Shown piece by piece: positions 35,472 to 44,082 of a stretch of DNA of 64,000 nt (position 1 is its first letter; every line of letters starts with the position of its first letter). The notes below the pieces were generated by a model, which had not been told where the DNA came from, did not search any database, and worked only from the letters and a program-made list of their open reading frames with translations. The translations under genes were made by a program, and so were the position numbers. Origin of the DNA: Pseudomonas sp. S35 (GTDB lineage: Bacteria > Pseudomonadota > Gammaproteobacteria > Pseudomonadales > Pseudomonadaceae); NCBI RefSeq assembly GCF_009866765.1, contig NZ_CP019431.1, positions 2,542,001-2,606,000 of the forward strand, given 5' to 3'.

Positions 35472-36182
35472 ATGGGAATGCCAATGCCTGCAACACAACG
35501 CCTTGATTTGCCTGCGATCGAACGTGCCCTGCGTGAGGTGCAGCAGCGCTTTGCCGAGCTCAGCCAGGGCTTCACCGAGCCACGTGACCCACTGACTGAC
35601 GAAGTGCTGCACAACGTGCTTGAAGGCTACGCGCTGATTGACGACTATGTCGCGCGGGGCGTCGACCTGTTTGACCTTCAGCAGTTGAACCTGATGCTGG
35701 AGATCAACGCCACCGTACTCTGTGGCCGCGACCCGGCGCGCCGCCTGGAATATGCGCAGCACCTGGCGGCGACCGAAGAGCACTTCTTCAACAACGTCGA
35801 GGGCGGCATCAAGGACTTGTACAACTGGTACTGCGCGTACCGCAGTGAGTCAGTCTGGAAGCGTGCCGCCGGGGTGTATGTGCGCATCCTCAGCAAGCCG
35901 CAGTTGTTCATTGAAGGCAACAACCGCAGCGGTTCGCTGATCGTCAGCTATTTGCTGATGCGTGCGGGGTTGCCGCCGTTCGTGCTGTCGCTGGAGAACG
36001 CCGAGGGCTACTTCAACCCTTCGTCGGTCATCCGCAACTCAGCCAAACATGGCGTCAAGGCGTTGTACGAATTGCCCAAGATCAAGAAAAAATACGCCGC
36101 TTTCCTGGAAGAACAGGCGCCGGACCCGATGAAATTTTTTCTCAACGATAGGCCAGTGCCCGTCTATCAAGGGGGCCATTGA
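35472..36182 (+). CDS. Fic-like protein with degenerate active-site motif
   Basis: 236 residues, cytoplasmic. Residues 143-165 read PQLFIEGNNRSGSLIVSYLL, which lines up with the Fic motif HPFxxGNGRxxR and its following helix. The catalytic His is replaced by Gln and the second Arg by Ser, while EGN and the first Arg remain. AMP transfer by the usual mechanism is therefore unlikely; a binding or altered-chemistry role is possible. Three ATGs (35472, 35478, 35484) are candidates for the start. Gap to pstB is 41 bp, and its stop overlaps the HAD gene by one base. Confidence 0.65.
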   Translation: MGMPMPATQRLDLPAIERALREVQQRFAELSQGFTEPRDPLTDEVLHNVLEGYALIDDYVARGVDLFDLQQLNLMLEINATVLCGRDPARRLEYAQHLAATEEHFFNNVEGGIKDLYNWYCAYRSESVWKRAAGVYVRILSKPQLFIEGNNRSGSLIVSYLLMRAGLPPFVLSLENAEGYFNPSSVIRNSAKHGVKALYELPKIKKKYAAFLEEQAPDPMKFFLNDRPVPVYQGGH

Positions 36183-36805
36183 TGAGCGGTTCTCGCCTGT
36201 TCGCCAGGGCAGGGCAGGCCGTGCAGCGCCTGCTGCCGACGCAACTGCTCAAGCCTGCGCGTATCCGCATTTCGTTCGATATCGACGACACCCTGGCCTG
36301 CCAGCTCCACCATTGTGACGTCGAGCCGAGCCGGCTGCCGGCCTGCGTGCACCGTTGGCTGGGTGAGCCGCTGCGCATCGGTACCCGCTCCCTGACCCGC
36401 GAACTGCGCCGCCAGGGTTGCAGCATCTGGGTCTATACCTCGTCCGGGCGTACGCCGTCCTATATCCGGCGCTGGCTGATGCTGTACGGCATCCGCGTCG
36501 ACGGCGTGGTCAACAGCGTGCTGCATAACCACGCCCTCACGGCGCACGGGCTGTCCAATGCGCCTTCGAAATTCCCACCGGCGTTCGACATCGACCTGCA
36601 CGTGGATGACTCCGAAGGTGTGCGCAGTGAAGGCCAGGACCACGGTTTTCGCGTGGTGGTGGTAGACCCCCAGGACGAGCACTGGGCGCAGCGGGTGTTG
36701 GACGCCGTCGCGCAGCTTCAGGCCCAGCTTGCCCGTCAGCAACCGCTCCGGCACACACCCACGCCGCAGAGCGCCCGCAGGCTTTTTCTGCCTGAGGCGC
36801 TCTGA
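36182..36805 (+). CDS. HAD-superfamily phosphatase-like protein
   Basis: 207 residues. Motif I is FDIDDTLA (nucleophile and acid Asp, about residue 33), motif II is WVYTSSGR, and an acidic motif IV is LHVDDSEG, so catalytic residues are complete. The substrate is unknown. Its ATG shares a base with the stop of the Fic-like gene, so the two are co-translated. Placement behind pstB suggests a role in phosphate limitation, such as scavenging or turnover of a phosphorylated or nucleotidylated partner. Confidence 0.75.
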   Translation: MSGSRLFARAGQAVQRLLPTQLLKPARIRISFDIDDTLACQLHHCDVEPSRLPACVHRWLGEPLRIGTRSLTRELRRQGCSIWVYTSSGRTPSYIRRWLMLYGIRVDGVVNSVLHNHALTAHGLSNAPSKFPPAFDIDLHVDDSEGVRSEGQDHGFRVVVVDPQDEHWAQRVLDAVAQLQAQLARQQPLRHTPTPQSARRLFLPEAL

Positions 36806-36879
36806 AAGCCCATTCTTCGGTACAGGCCTTGGTCAATCCACCGATCTGGATGTCGGGGAAAGGGCCACAAGAGCAACCC

Positions 36880-38220
36880 TCAACGCATATGCAAAATAAT
36901 CGGACTGCTGCTCGCCGGGTCCGTGTGCCCGCGCAGTTTGCCTACTGCCTTGGCGTCCACCGCACCTCCTTGATTGCCCCAGGTACTGCGTACAAACGTC
37001 AGCACGTCAGCGATTTCCTGGTCGGACAACTGCTCGCGAAACGCTGGCATGCGGTAGGCATCCGGTACGCCAGCGGCGACCACGCGTTGTGCGCCATTGA
37101 GGGTGATGTTGATCGCTGACGCCGTTTCCTTGACCAAGGCCGAAGTGGCGCCCGCCAGAGGTGGCATCCACTCGGGCTGGCCTTTGCCGTCAGCCCCATG
37201 GCACGAGGCGCAGCGGGTGGCGTAGGTGTGGGCGCCGGGGGCGTCCGGACGTACTTCAGCGCTCACGTACTGCCAGGGTGTGCCGTCGCGCTGTGGGTCG
37301 CCGGGCAGCGACTTGAGGTAGCGGGCGATGGCCGCCAGGTCGTCGTCGGCCATGAACTGCGTGGAGTTGTTGAACGCTTCGGTCATCGAGCCGTAGACCA
37401 CCGCGTGTTGGTTGCGGCCGGTCTTGAGGAACTGCACGATCTCTGGCTCGCTCCAGCGGCCCAAACCGCTGTTGGGGTCCTGGCGCAGGCTCGGTGCGTA
37501 CCAGCCATCGAGCAGGGCGCCGGCGAGGAAGGGCTTGCCGGAATCATCCAGGGCCTTTTCGTTGAAGGCCAGGCCCCGTGGTGTGTGACAACTGCCGCAG
37601 TGGCCAGGGCCTTGGACGATATACGCGCCGCGATTCCACAGCGCGTCCTGGTTGGGGTTGGCGGCGTAGCTGACTGTCGGAGCGAACACGCCGTTCCACA
37701 GGGCGATGGGCCAACGCAGATTCAGCGGCCAGGGAATATCGCTGGGGATATTCGGCTGGTTGGCCGGTTGCACGCCGTTCATGAAAAACGCGTACAGCGC
37801 CTGTATGTCGTCGTCGCTGAGCTTGGCATACGAGGGGTAGGGCATGGCCGGGTACAACCGTCGGCCGCCTGGGGCCACGCCGTGGCGTACCGCTCGATCG
37901 AAGTCGGCGAGGCTGTAAGTGCCGATCCCGTGGGTGCGGTCCGGGGTGATGTTGGTGGCGTGAATCGCCCCCAGCGGCGTGGCCATTTCCAGGCCGCCGG
38001 CAAACGGTGCCTTGCCGGGCAGGCTGTGGCAGGCCACGCAGTCGCTGAGGCGGGCGACGTACTCGCCGCGACTGACCAGGGTCGGGTCGGCACTGGCTGC
38101 CGGTGGCGCTTCAAACGGTGTCGCGGGTTGACGGGTGACGTACCAGGCCAGCAGGCCGGCGGCGACGACGCAGGGCAGCGCGAGCCAGCCTACGGTTCTT
38201 GCGAATCGACGGTTGTTCAT
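36880..38220 (-). CDS. Tri-haem cytochrome c subunit of a molybdenum hydroxylase
   Basis: 446 residues with an N-terminal membrane anchor (VGWLALPCVVAAGLLAWYV) and three c-type haem motifs: CVACH (61-65), CGSCH (208-212) and CASCH (337-341). Such tri-haem proteins accept electrons from periplasmic dehydrogenases. The molybdopterin-subunit gene ends 16 bp upstream in the same orientation, so it is the electron-transfer subunit of that enzyme. It is convergent with the HAD gene. Confidence 0.9.
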   Translation of the reverse strand: MNNRRFARTVGWLALPCVVAAGLLAWYVTRQPATPFEAPPAASADPTLVSRGEYVARLSDCVACHSLPGKAPFAGGLEMATPLGAIHATNITPDRTHGIGTYSLADFDRAVRHGVAPGGRRLYPAMPYPSYAKLSDDDIQALYAFFMNGVQPANQPNIPSDIPWPLNLRWPIALWNGVFAPTVSYAANPNQDALWNRGAYIVQGPGHCGSCHTPRGLAFNEKALDDSGKPFLAGALLDGWYAPSLRQDPNSGLGRWSEPEIVQFLKTGRNQHAVVYGSMTEAFNNSTQFMADDDLAAIARYLKSLPGDPQRDGTPWQYVSAEVRPDAPGAHTYATRCASCHGADGKGQPEWMPPLAGATSALVKETASAINITLNGAQRVVAAGVPDAYRMPAFREQLSDQEIADVLTFVRSTWGNQGGAVDAKAVGKLRGHTDPASSSPIILHMR

Positions 38221-38236
38221 GGGCGGTCTCGCTCGC

Positions 38237-40462
38237 TTAGCTGAAGGTGTGTCGGCTTAATGGCAGGCTGCGCACGCGCTGGCCAGTCAATTGCGCCACC
38301 GCGTTGACCACGGCCGGCGCCACAGCGGGGAGCGGAGGCTCACCGATGCCGCCCATCTTTTCACCACTCTCGACGATCTTTACATGCACCTGGGCCATGC
38401 GGGACGGCGGCAGGATCGGGTAAAGGTCGTAGTTGCGCGCCCGTGGCTTGCCGTCCACGTACACCGCTTCCTCCAGCAAGGTTTGCGACAGTCCCAGGGC
38501 GACCGCCCCGTTGACCTGCGCTTCGACAATCGCCGGGTTGACGATGCTGCCGGGGTCGATGGCTTCCCAGATGTGGTGCACCTTCACCTGGCCGTGTTCA
38601 ATCGACACCTCGGCGATCACCGCCGCGTGGGAACCGAACGGCGAGGCCATCGCCACGCCGCGCGCCCGTCGTGTGCCGTCTTCGGCGATGTAGGGACCAC
38701 GCTTCCACCCACCGGACAATTCGCCCACGGCCTTGAGCAAGGTTGTCAGCCGTGGGTTGTCACGCAGCAAATGCAGGCGCAACTCATAGGGGTCGCGTTT
38801 GCCTTGGTCCGCCAGCTCGTCGAGGAACGCTTCGTAGAAGAAGTCGTTGAGCGAATTGCCCACCGAACGCCAGTAACCAAGCATGGCCGGGCCTTTGACG
38901 TAGATCTGCGCGATGCGTTTGTTGGGGATGGCGTAGCTCTTGCCCGTCAGGCCCTCGAGGGCCGTGGGGTCGAGTTTTTCGCCCTGTTTGCCGGCGATGG
39001 CTTCGCTGGGACCCTCGGTGGCGCTGACCGCTTCGATGGCGACGGGCAGGCCGTCGGCGTCCAGCGCGGCGCGAAACTTGACCACCGCCACCGGGCGCAG
39101 CACATCGCGCAGGAACTCTTCTTCGCGGCTCCAGATCAGCTTGACCGGGCGGCCCACCGCCTTGGCCAGCGCAATGGCCTGGGGGTAAGGGCTGGCCGAG
39201 TCATACAGGAAGTGCCGGCCGAAAAACCCGCCCAGCAATGGCGAGTGCAGGTTGATCTGCTCGGGCGCCAGGCCGGTGCGCTTGGCGATGTCGGCACGGA
39301 ACATGTCCGGCGCCTGGTTGGGCAGCCAGATATCCAGGGAGCCGTCAGGATTGAACCGCGCCAGGGCCGAAGGCGGCTCCAGCTGGGCGTGGTTGACGTA
39401 CTGGTTGTGGTACGTGGCTTCGACCTGGGCCTTGGCGTTTTTCAATGCGCCGGCCACATCACCTTCATTCTCATCGTCACGGGCCGGGCCTTGCTGGGCG
39501 GCGAGAAAGTCGCGAAAGCCGTCGCTGGAGAAATCTGCGGGCATGGCGCGGACTTTGGAGTCGGCAGTCGGTTCCAGCCAGTCGACCTGGATGGCTTCCA
39601 CTGCGCGCTTGGCGTGCCACCAGCGTTCGGCGACGACCGCCACTGCGCCCGGCAGTTGATGCACCGAGTGCACGCCCGGCATGGTTTCGACCTGCGCCTG
39701 GTTGCGCAGGCTGCCCACGGTCATGCCCAGGCGCGGCGCGTGCTGCACGGCGGCGTGGAGCATGTCGTCGACTGTCAGGTCGATGCTGTACAGCGCCTTG
39801 CCGGTGGACTTGTCGTAGGCGTCCACGCGTTTGACCGGTTTGCCGATCCAGCGGAACTGGCTCGGGTCACGCAGGGTGATGCTCGCGGCATCGGGTACCG
39901 GCATGTCCAGGGCGCGACCGGCCAACTCGCCGTAGCCCAGGGAACGGCCGGACGCAGCGTGAACCACGCGGCCCGGTTGGGTGGTCAGCTCACCCACTGG
40001 CACACCGAGCTGCTCGGCACCGGCCTGCAGCAACATGGCGCGGGCGAGAGCGCCCAGGCGGCGCATGGTCGGGTAGCTCATGCGCACTGACATGCTGCCA
40101 CCGGTGATGCGCATGCCGTTGTCCATCACGACATATGCGTCGCCGGGCGGGGCGGCTTCGACGATGAACGTGGCCGGGTCAGCGTCGAGTTCTTCACCGA
40201 CAATCTGCGCCATAGCGGTGTGGGTGCCTTGGCCGCCTTCCATAAAGGGGCTGAGCAGGCGCACCGTACCGTCCGGGCGGATCTCCAGGAATGCCGGCAC
40301 CTGGGTGCCTCGTTCGGCTGCGGCGCCGGTAGCCGCTTGCACCCGGCCCGAGCCGAGCGGAAGGCCGAAACCGATGACCAGCGCACCTACAGCCGTACTG
40401 GCCAGGAAGCGCCGACGCGACAGGTTGATGGGCTCGCCCGGAATGAATGCTGGCGTATTCAT
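38237..40462 (-). CDS. Molybdopterin-binding hydroxylase large subunit (isoquinoline oxidoreductase/aldehyde dehydrogenase type)
   Basis: 741 residues with a twin-arginine signal (LSRRRFLAST, residues 14-23), so it is exported folded to the periplasm. The xanthine-oxidase-family body includes GGFFGRHF-type substrate-channel sequence and the catalytic Glu in GGIGEPPLPAVAPA near the C-terminus. With the 2Fe-2S and tri-haem subunits it forms a three-part hydroxylase that oxidises an aldehyde or N-heteroaromatic. The substrate cannot be named from sequence. Its start overlaps the stop of the 2Fe-2S subunit by one base. Confidence 0.9.
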   Translation of the reverse strand: MNTPAFIPGEPINLSRRRFLASTAVGALVIGFGLPLGSGRVQAATGAAAERGTQVPAFLEIRPDGTVRLLSPFMEGGQGTHTAMAQIVGEELDADPATFIVEAAPPGDAYVVMDNGMRITGGSMSVRMSYPTMRRLGALARAMLLQAGAEQLGVPVGELTTQPGRVVHAASGRSLGYGELAGRALDMPVPDAASITLRDPSQFRWIGKPVKRVDAYDKSTGKALYSIDLTVDDMLHAAVQHAPRLGMTVGSLRNQAQVETMPGVHSVHQLPGAVAVVAERWWHAKRAVEAIQVDWLEPTADSKVRAMPADFSSDGFRDFLAAQQGPARDDENEGDVAGALKNAKAQVEATYHNQYVNHAQLEPPSALARFNPDGSLDIWLPNQAPDMFRADIAKRTGLAPEQINLHSPLLGGFFGRHFLYDSASPYPQAIALAKAVGRPVKLIWSREEEFLRDVLRPVAVVKFRAALDADGLPVAIEAVSATEGPSEAIAGKQGEKLDPTALEGLTGKSYAIPNKRIAQIYVKGPAMLGYWRSVGNSLNDFFYEAFLDELADQGKRDPYELRLHLLRDNPRLTTLLKAVGELSGGWKRGPYIAEDGTRRARGVAMASPFGSHAAVIAEVSIEHGQVKVHHIWEAIDPGSIVNPAIVEAQVNGAVALGLSQTLLEEAVYVDGKPRARNYDLYPILPPSRMAQVHVKIVESGEKMGGIGEPPLPAVAPAVVNAVAQLTGQRVRSLPLSRHTFS

Positions 40463-40920
40463 CAGGCAGTCTCCTTCCCGGCGGCCAGGTCATACATGGC
40501 GGTATGGATGGCGTTGTAGGTGCCGCAGCGGCACAGGTTGACCATCGCTGCGTCGATCTGCTCCTTGGTGGGCGCAGGCGTGTGCTTGAGCAGCGCGGTG
40601 GCCGCCATCACTTGCCCGGACTGGCAATAACCGCATTGCGCCACTTGATGCTCGACCCAGGCACTGACCACGCGCTTGCCCACGTCATCGGCTTCGATGG
40701 CCTCGATGGTAGTGATCTCGCGACCCACCACCCCGGCCACCGGCGTGACGCACGAACGCACCACATTACCGTCCACCAGCACCGAACAGGCGCCGCACTG
40801 GGCCAGGCCGCAGCCGTATTTGGTGCCGGTCAGGCCCAGATTGTCGCGGATCACCCACAGCAAGGGCGTGTCGGCTTCGGCGTCGACCTGATAGGCCTTT
40901 TGGTTAATACGTAATTCCAT
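40462..40920 (-). CDS. 2Fe-2S subunit of the molybdenum hydroxylase
   Basis: 152 residues with two 2Fe-2S clusters: a ferredoxin-type set at Cys37, 42, 45 and 57, and a helical set at Cys96, 99, 130 and 132 (CGYCQSG, CRCGTY). It matches the small subunit of isoquinoline 1-oxidoreductase/NicA-type enzymes. It has no signal of its own and would be co-exported with the Tat-bearing large subunit. First gene of the three-gene unit. Confidence 0.92.
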   Translation of the reverse strand: MELRINQKAYQVDAEADTPLLWVIRDNLGLTGTKYGCGLAQCGACSVLVDGNVVRSCVTPVAGVVGREITTIEAIEADDVGKRVVSAWVEHQVAQCGYCQSGQVMAATALLKHTPAPTKEQIDAAMVNLCRCGTYNAIHTAMYDLAAGKETA

Positions 40921-41020
40921 GGAGGCTCACCTGCTGATCATCGGTTGGTGGTGCTGATTTCTTATAGGCGTGGTGCGACCAGAAGTCGCCCATCGTCGAA
41001 CTCTAGACCACGATGCAAGG

Positions 41021-41037
41021 GGTATCTATCCGATACC
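41021..41037. promoter_or_regulatory. Inverted repeat upstream of the molybdenum hydroxylase operon
   Basis: GGTATC-TATCC-GATACC, arms of six bases, about 100 bases before the 2Fe-2S subunit gene in a 222-bp gene-free gap. It has the form of an operator, but no regulator gene is adjacent to identify it. Confidence 0.35.
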
Positions 41038-41142
41038 GGTGATGTTCAGAGGATCAGGCAAGGATTCAACAGGATTGGGTGGCTGACAGCGGTGAAACCC
41101 AACGGCGACACACCCTCACCGTGGGCCACCGAGCTTTTTTAT

Positions 41143-41898
41143 TCACACAATGCCATCGATCAAAATATGCGGCTGCCCGCGGCTGCAACGCTCGATACGC
41201 GCCTCAACCTGGTACACCGCCCGCAGCATCCCTTCATTGATCACTGCATGGCTCGGCCCGCTGCCCTGCGCGGTGCCGTCGGCGATCACCAGCACTTGAT
41301 CGGCAAAGCGTAGCGCCTGGTTGAGGTCGTGCAGGGCGATAAACACAATGACCTCGCGCTGGCGGGCCAGGCTGCGCATGAAGTTCAGCACCTGCACCTG
41401 GCGATGCATGTCGAGGGCGCTGGTGGGTTCGTCCATCAGCAGCACATCGGGTTCGCGCACCAATGTCTGGGCGATGGACACCAATTGTTGTTGCCCGCCG
41501 CTGAGTTCACCGAGGTTGCGAAAGGCCAGGGCGGTGATGCCGAGGGCGTCGAGCATGTCATCGACTAACTTGAGTTCGGCATCGTGCACCGCCCAACCTG
41601 GTGACAGTTGCTTGCGCGCCAGCAGCACCGATTCGTAAACCGTCAACCGTGCGCTGCCGTTCAGGCCTTGGGGCATGTAGCTGATGGCCTGGGCGCCTTT
41701 TTCCGAACCGTGCAAAACCACTTGGCCCGGCCCGTCGATCAGCCCGGCGATGCGTTTGAACAGGGTGGATTTGCCCGCCGCGTTAGGGCCGACCACTGCG
41801 ACCACCTGGCCACCGGTAAAGGCGGCCGTGGTCACGCCGCTGATGATGGTGCGCTGGCCGTAACGAGCGCCCAGGTTTTCCAGTTGCAGGGTCACCAT
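41143..41898 (-). CDS. Iron-siderophore ABC transporter ATPase (FecE-like)
   Basis: 251-residue ATPase: Walker A GPNAAGKST, LSGGQQQLVSIAQTL, Walker B VLLMDEPTSALD and IALHDLNQAL. The LHDLN form is typical of the iron/B12 importer class. Its start overlaps the end of the permease gene. Last gene of the leftward iron operon. Confidence 0.88.
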   Translation of the reverse strand: MVTLQLENLGARYGQRTIISGVTTAAFTGGQVVAVVGPNAAGKSTLFKRIAGLIDGPGQVVLHGSEKGAQAISYMPQGLNGSARLTVYESVLLARKQLSPGWAVHDAELKLVDDMLDALGITALAFRNLGELSGGQQQLVSIAQTLVREPDVLLMDEPTSALDMHRQVQVLNFMRSLARQREVIVFIALHDLNQALRFADQVLVIADGTAQGSGPSHAVINEGMLRAVYQVEARIERCSRGQPHILIDGIV

Positions 41899-42926
41899 GA
41901 GTTTTTCTTCCCGCTCAGGATCAGGGAGATGAAGAACGGCACGCCAATCAATGACGTGACCACACCGATGGGAAAAATCGCCCCCGGAATCAGGGTTTTG
42001 CTGACCACCGAACTGGCCGACAAAATCAATGCGCCGGTGAGCAGCGAGGCGGGCAGGAAGAAGCGCTGGTCTTCACCAATCAACATCCGCGCAATGTGCG
42101 GGCCCACCAGCCCGATAAAACCGATGGTGCCGACAAACGCTACCGGGAACGCGGCGAGCAGGCTGACCATGATCAACGTCTGGAAACGCAGGCGGCGCAC
42201 GTTGATGCCGAAGCTCGCTGCCTTGTCATCGCCCAGGCGCAGGGCGGTCATGGCCCAGGCGCGGCGGGCGAAAATCGGCGCGGTGATCAGGATGATCAGG
42301 CAGATCACCCCCAGTTTGGGCCAGGTGGCTTTGGTCAGGCTGCCCATGGTCCAGAACACCACTGCCGCCACGGCTTGCTCGGTGGCAAAGAACTGCACCA
42401 GCGCCAGCAGCGCGTTGAAGGTGAACACCAGGGCGATGCCGAGCAGCACGATGGTTTCGGCGGTGACGCCCCGGCGCAGGCTCAGGAAGTGAATCAGCAG
42501 CGCCGAGAGCATGGCCATGATGAACGCGTTGACCGGCACCATGTACTGCGCTGCCAACGGAAACAACGCCACGCCAAATGCCAGGCCCATAGCCGCGCCG
42601 AAACTGGCAGCGGCGGAAATACCCAGGGTGAAGGGGCTGGCCAGCGGGTTGTTGAGGATGGTCTGCATTTGCGCGCCGGCCAGGGAGAGCGCCGCGCCGA
42701 CGGCAACCGCCATCAGCGCCACGGGCAGGCGGATGTCCCACATCACCACGCGCACTTGCGGCGCGGCGCTGTCCGGCGAAAACAAGGCGCCGAGCACTTC
42801 GCTGAGGCTGTAGCGCGCCGGGCCCAGGGCCAGGTCGAGCAGCACGCTGCACAGCAACAGCATGGCCAGGGCGCTGAGGACCAGGCGCTTGCGTGCCACC
42901 AGGCTGCGGTAGGTGAGGAGGCTCAT
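41892..42926 (-). CDS. Iron-siderophore ABC permease (FecCD family)
   Basis: 344 residues with about ten helices. Family stretches include GAALSLAGAQMQTILNNPLASPFTLG and GFIGLVGPHIARMLIGEDQRF. Only one permease gene is present, so the importer should use a homodimer. It overlaps the binding-protein gene by four bases and the ATPase gene by seven. Confidence 0.9.
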   Translation of the reverse strand: MSLLTYRSLVARKRLVLSALAMLLLCSVLLDLALGPARYSLSEVLGALFSPDSAAPQVRVVMWDIRLPVALMAVAVGAALSLAGAQMQTILNNPLASPFTLGISAAASFGAAMGLAFGVALFPLAAQYMVPVNAFIMAMLSALLIHFLSLRRGVTAETIVLLGIALVFTFNALLALVQFFATEQAVAAVVFWTMGSLTKATWPKLGVICLIILITAPIFARRAWAMTALRLGDDKAASFGINVRRLRFQTLIMVSLLAAFPVAFVGTIGFIGLVGPHIARMLIGEDQRFFLPASLLTGALILSASSVVSKTLIPGAIFPIGVVTSLIGVPFFISLILSGKKNSW

Positions 42927-44062
42927 GGCTTCAGGCTCACGAAGTAACCCGGTTCATAGGGCACCGGTAAAAACCGCTCATGCAGTTCACGAAACCCGGC
43001 CTCTGGGTCCAGGTCGGCAAACAGGCTGGGGTGAAACCACTTGGCCAATTGCTGGATCGCCACGAACTGATACGGGCTGTTGTAGAACTGGTGCCAGATG
43101 GCGTGAAAAGCCTGAGTCTCTTGGGCTTTGATCCCCGCATAGGCCGGGCGCTGGGTGTACCACGCGAGCTTGTGCCGGGCTTGCGCCATGTCGGCACCGG
43201 GGCCGACACCGACCCAATGCCCGCCTGGGGCGAAAGCCTCCCAGTTGGCGCTGGTGACGACGACCTGGTCGGGGTTGGCCACGATCACCTGTTCGGGGTT
43301 CAACTGGCCGAAGGTCGTGGGGATGACGCCCTTGGCAATGTTGTTGCCGCCGGCCATCTCCACGAACAGACCGAAGTTTTCATTGCCGAAACTCAGGCAG
43401 CAATCGTCGGTATAGCCGCCGATCCGCTCGATGAACACGGCCGGACGCGCCGGTTGTTGCGCTGCAATCACGTCAGTCACACGACGGATCTGCTGGTTGC
43501 GAAACGCAATGAAATCCTCGGCGCGTTGCTCCTTGCCGAACAACTGGCCGAACAGGCGCATGGTCGGCTCGGTGTGGGTCATCGGCTGGTTGCGAAAGTC
43601 CACGTACACCACCGGGATGCCCAGGGCGTCGAGCTTCTCGATATAGCGTGCATCCTCTGTGGCGTGTTGCGCCTCGATGTTGAGGATGATCACGTCGGGG
43701 CGCTGGGAGATGGCTTGCTCGATGTCGAAGGTGCCGTCTTCGAAGCCGCCGAAGGTGGGGATGTTGGCAATGGCGGGGAATTGGCGCAGGTAGGCGTTGT
43801 AGGTGTCCGGGTCGGACTGGATCAGGTCCTTGCGCCAACCGACGATGCGTTCGATAGGGTTTTGCGTGTCCAGTGCGGCCAGCAGGTACAACTGGCGGCC
43901 TTCGCCGAGAATCACCCGCTGCACCGGCAGGTTCACCTGGACCTGGCGCCCGAGCAGATCGGTGACGGTGGTGAGTGCCGCCCATGCCGGCAGGCACACC
44001 CCCAGCCAGCCGGTGAACAGCAGCGCTGCCAGGACGTGACCGCGTCGAATAATCGAAACCAT
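42923..44062 (-). CDS. Iron-siderophore periplasmic binding protein
   Basis: 379 residues, signal peptide ending LPAWAALTT, then the cluster A-II binding-protein fold (ALTTVTDLLGRQVQVNLPVQRVIL, RPDVIILN, GVPKV-type C-lobe helices). There is no lipobox Cys. Position between receptor and permease genes marks it as carrier for the chelate brought in by the TonB receptor. The siderophore is not identifiable from sequence. Confidence 0.87.
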   Translation of the reverse strand: MVSIIRRGHVLAALLFTGWLGVCLPAWAALTTVTDLLGRQVQVNLPVQRVILGEGRQLYLLAALDTQNPIERIVGWRKDLIQSDPDTYNAYLRQFPAIANIPTFGGFEDGTFDIEQAISQRPDVIILNIEAQHATEDARYIEKLDALGIPVVYVDFRNQPMTHTEPTMRLFGQLFGKEQRAEDFIAFRNQQIRRVTDVIAAQQPARPAVFIERIGGYTDDCCLSFGNENFGLFVEMAGGNNIAKGVIPTTFGQLNPEQVIVANPDQVVVTSANWEAFAPGGHWVGVGPGADMAQARHKLAWYTQRPAYAGIKAQETQAFHAIWHQFYNSPYQFVAIQQLAKWFHPSLFADLDPEAGFRELHERFLPVPYEPGYFVSLKP

Positions 44063-44082
44063 GAGTTAAGCCCTTGCAGGTG

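Noticed and set aside
38291..40090. 599-codon plus-strand frame opposite the molybdenum hydroxylase
   Set aside because: Antisense of a gene with a Tat signal and catalytic Glu; the composition is non-protein-like.
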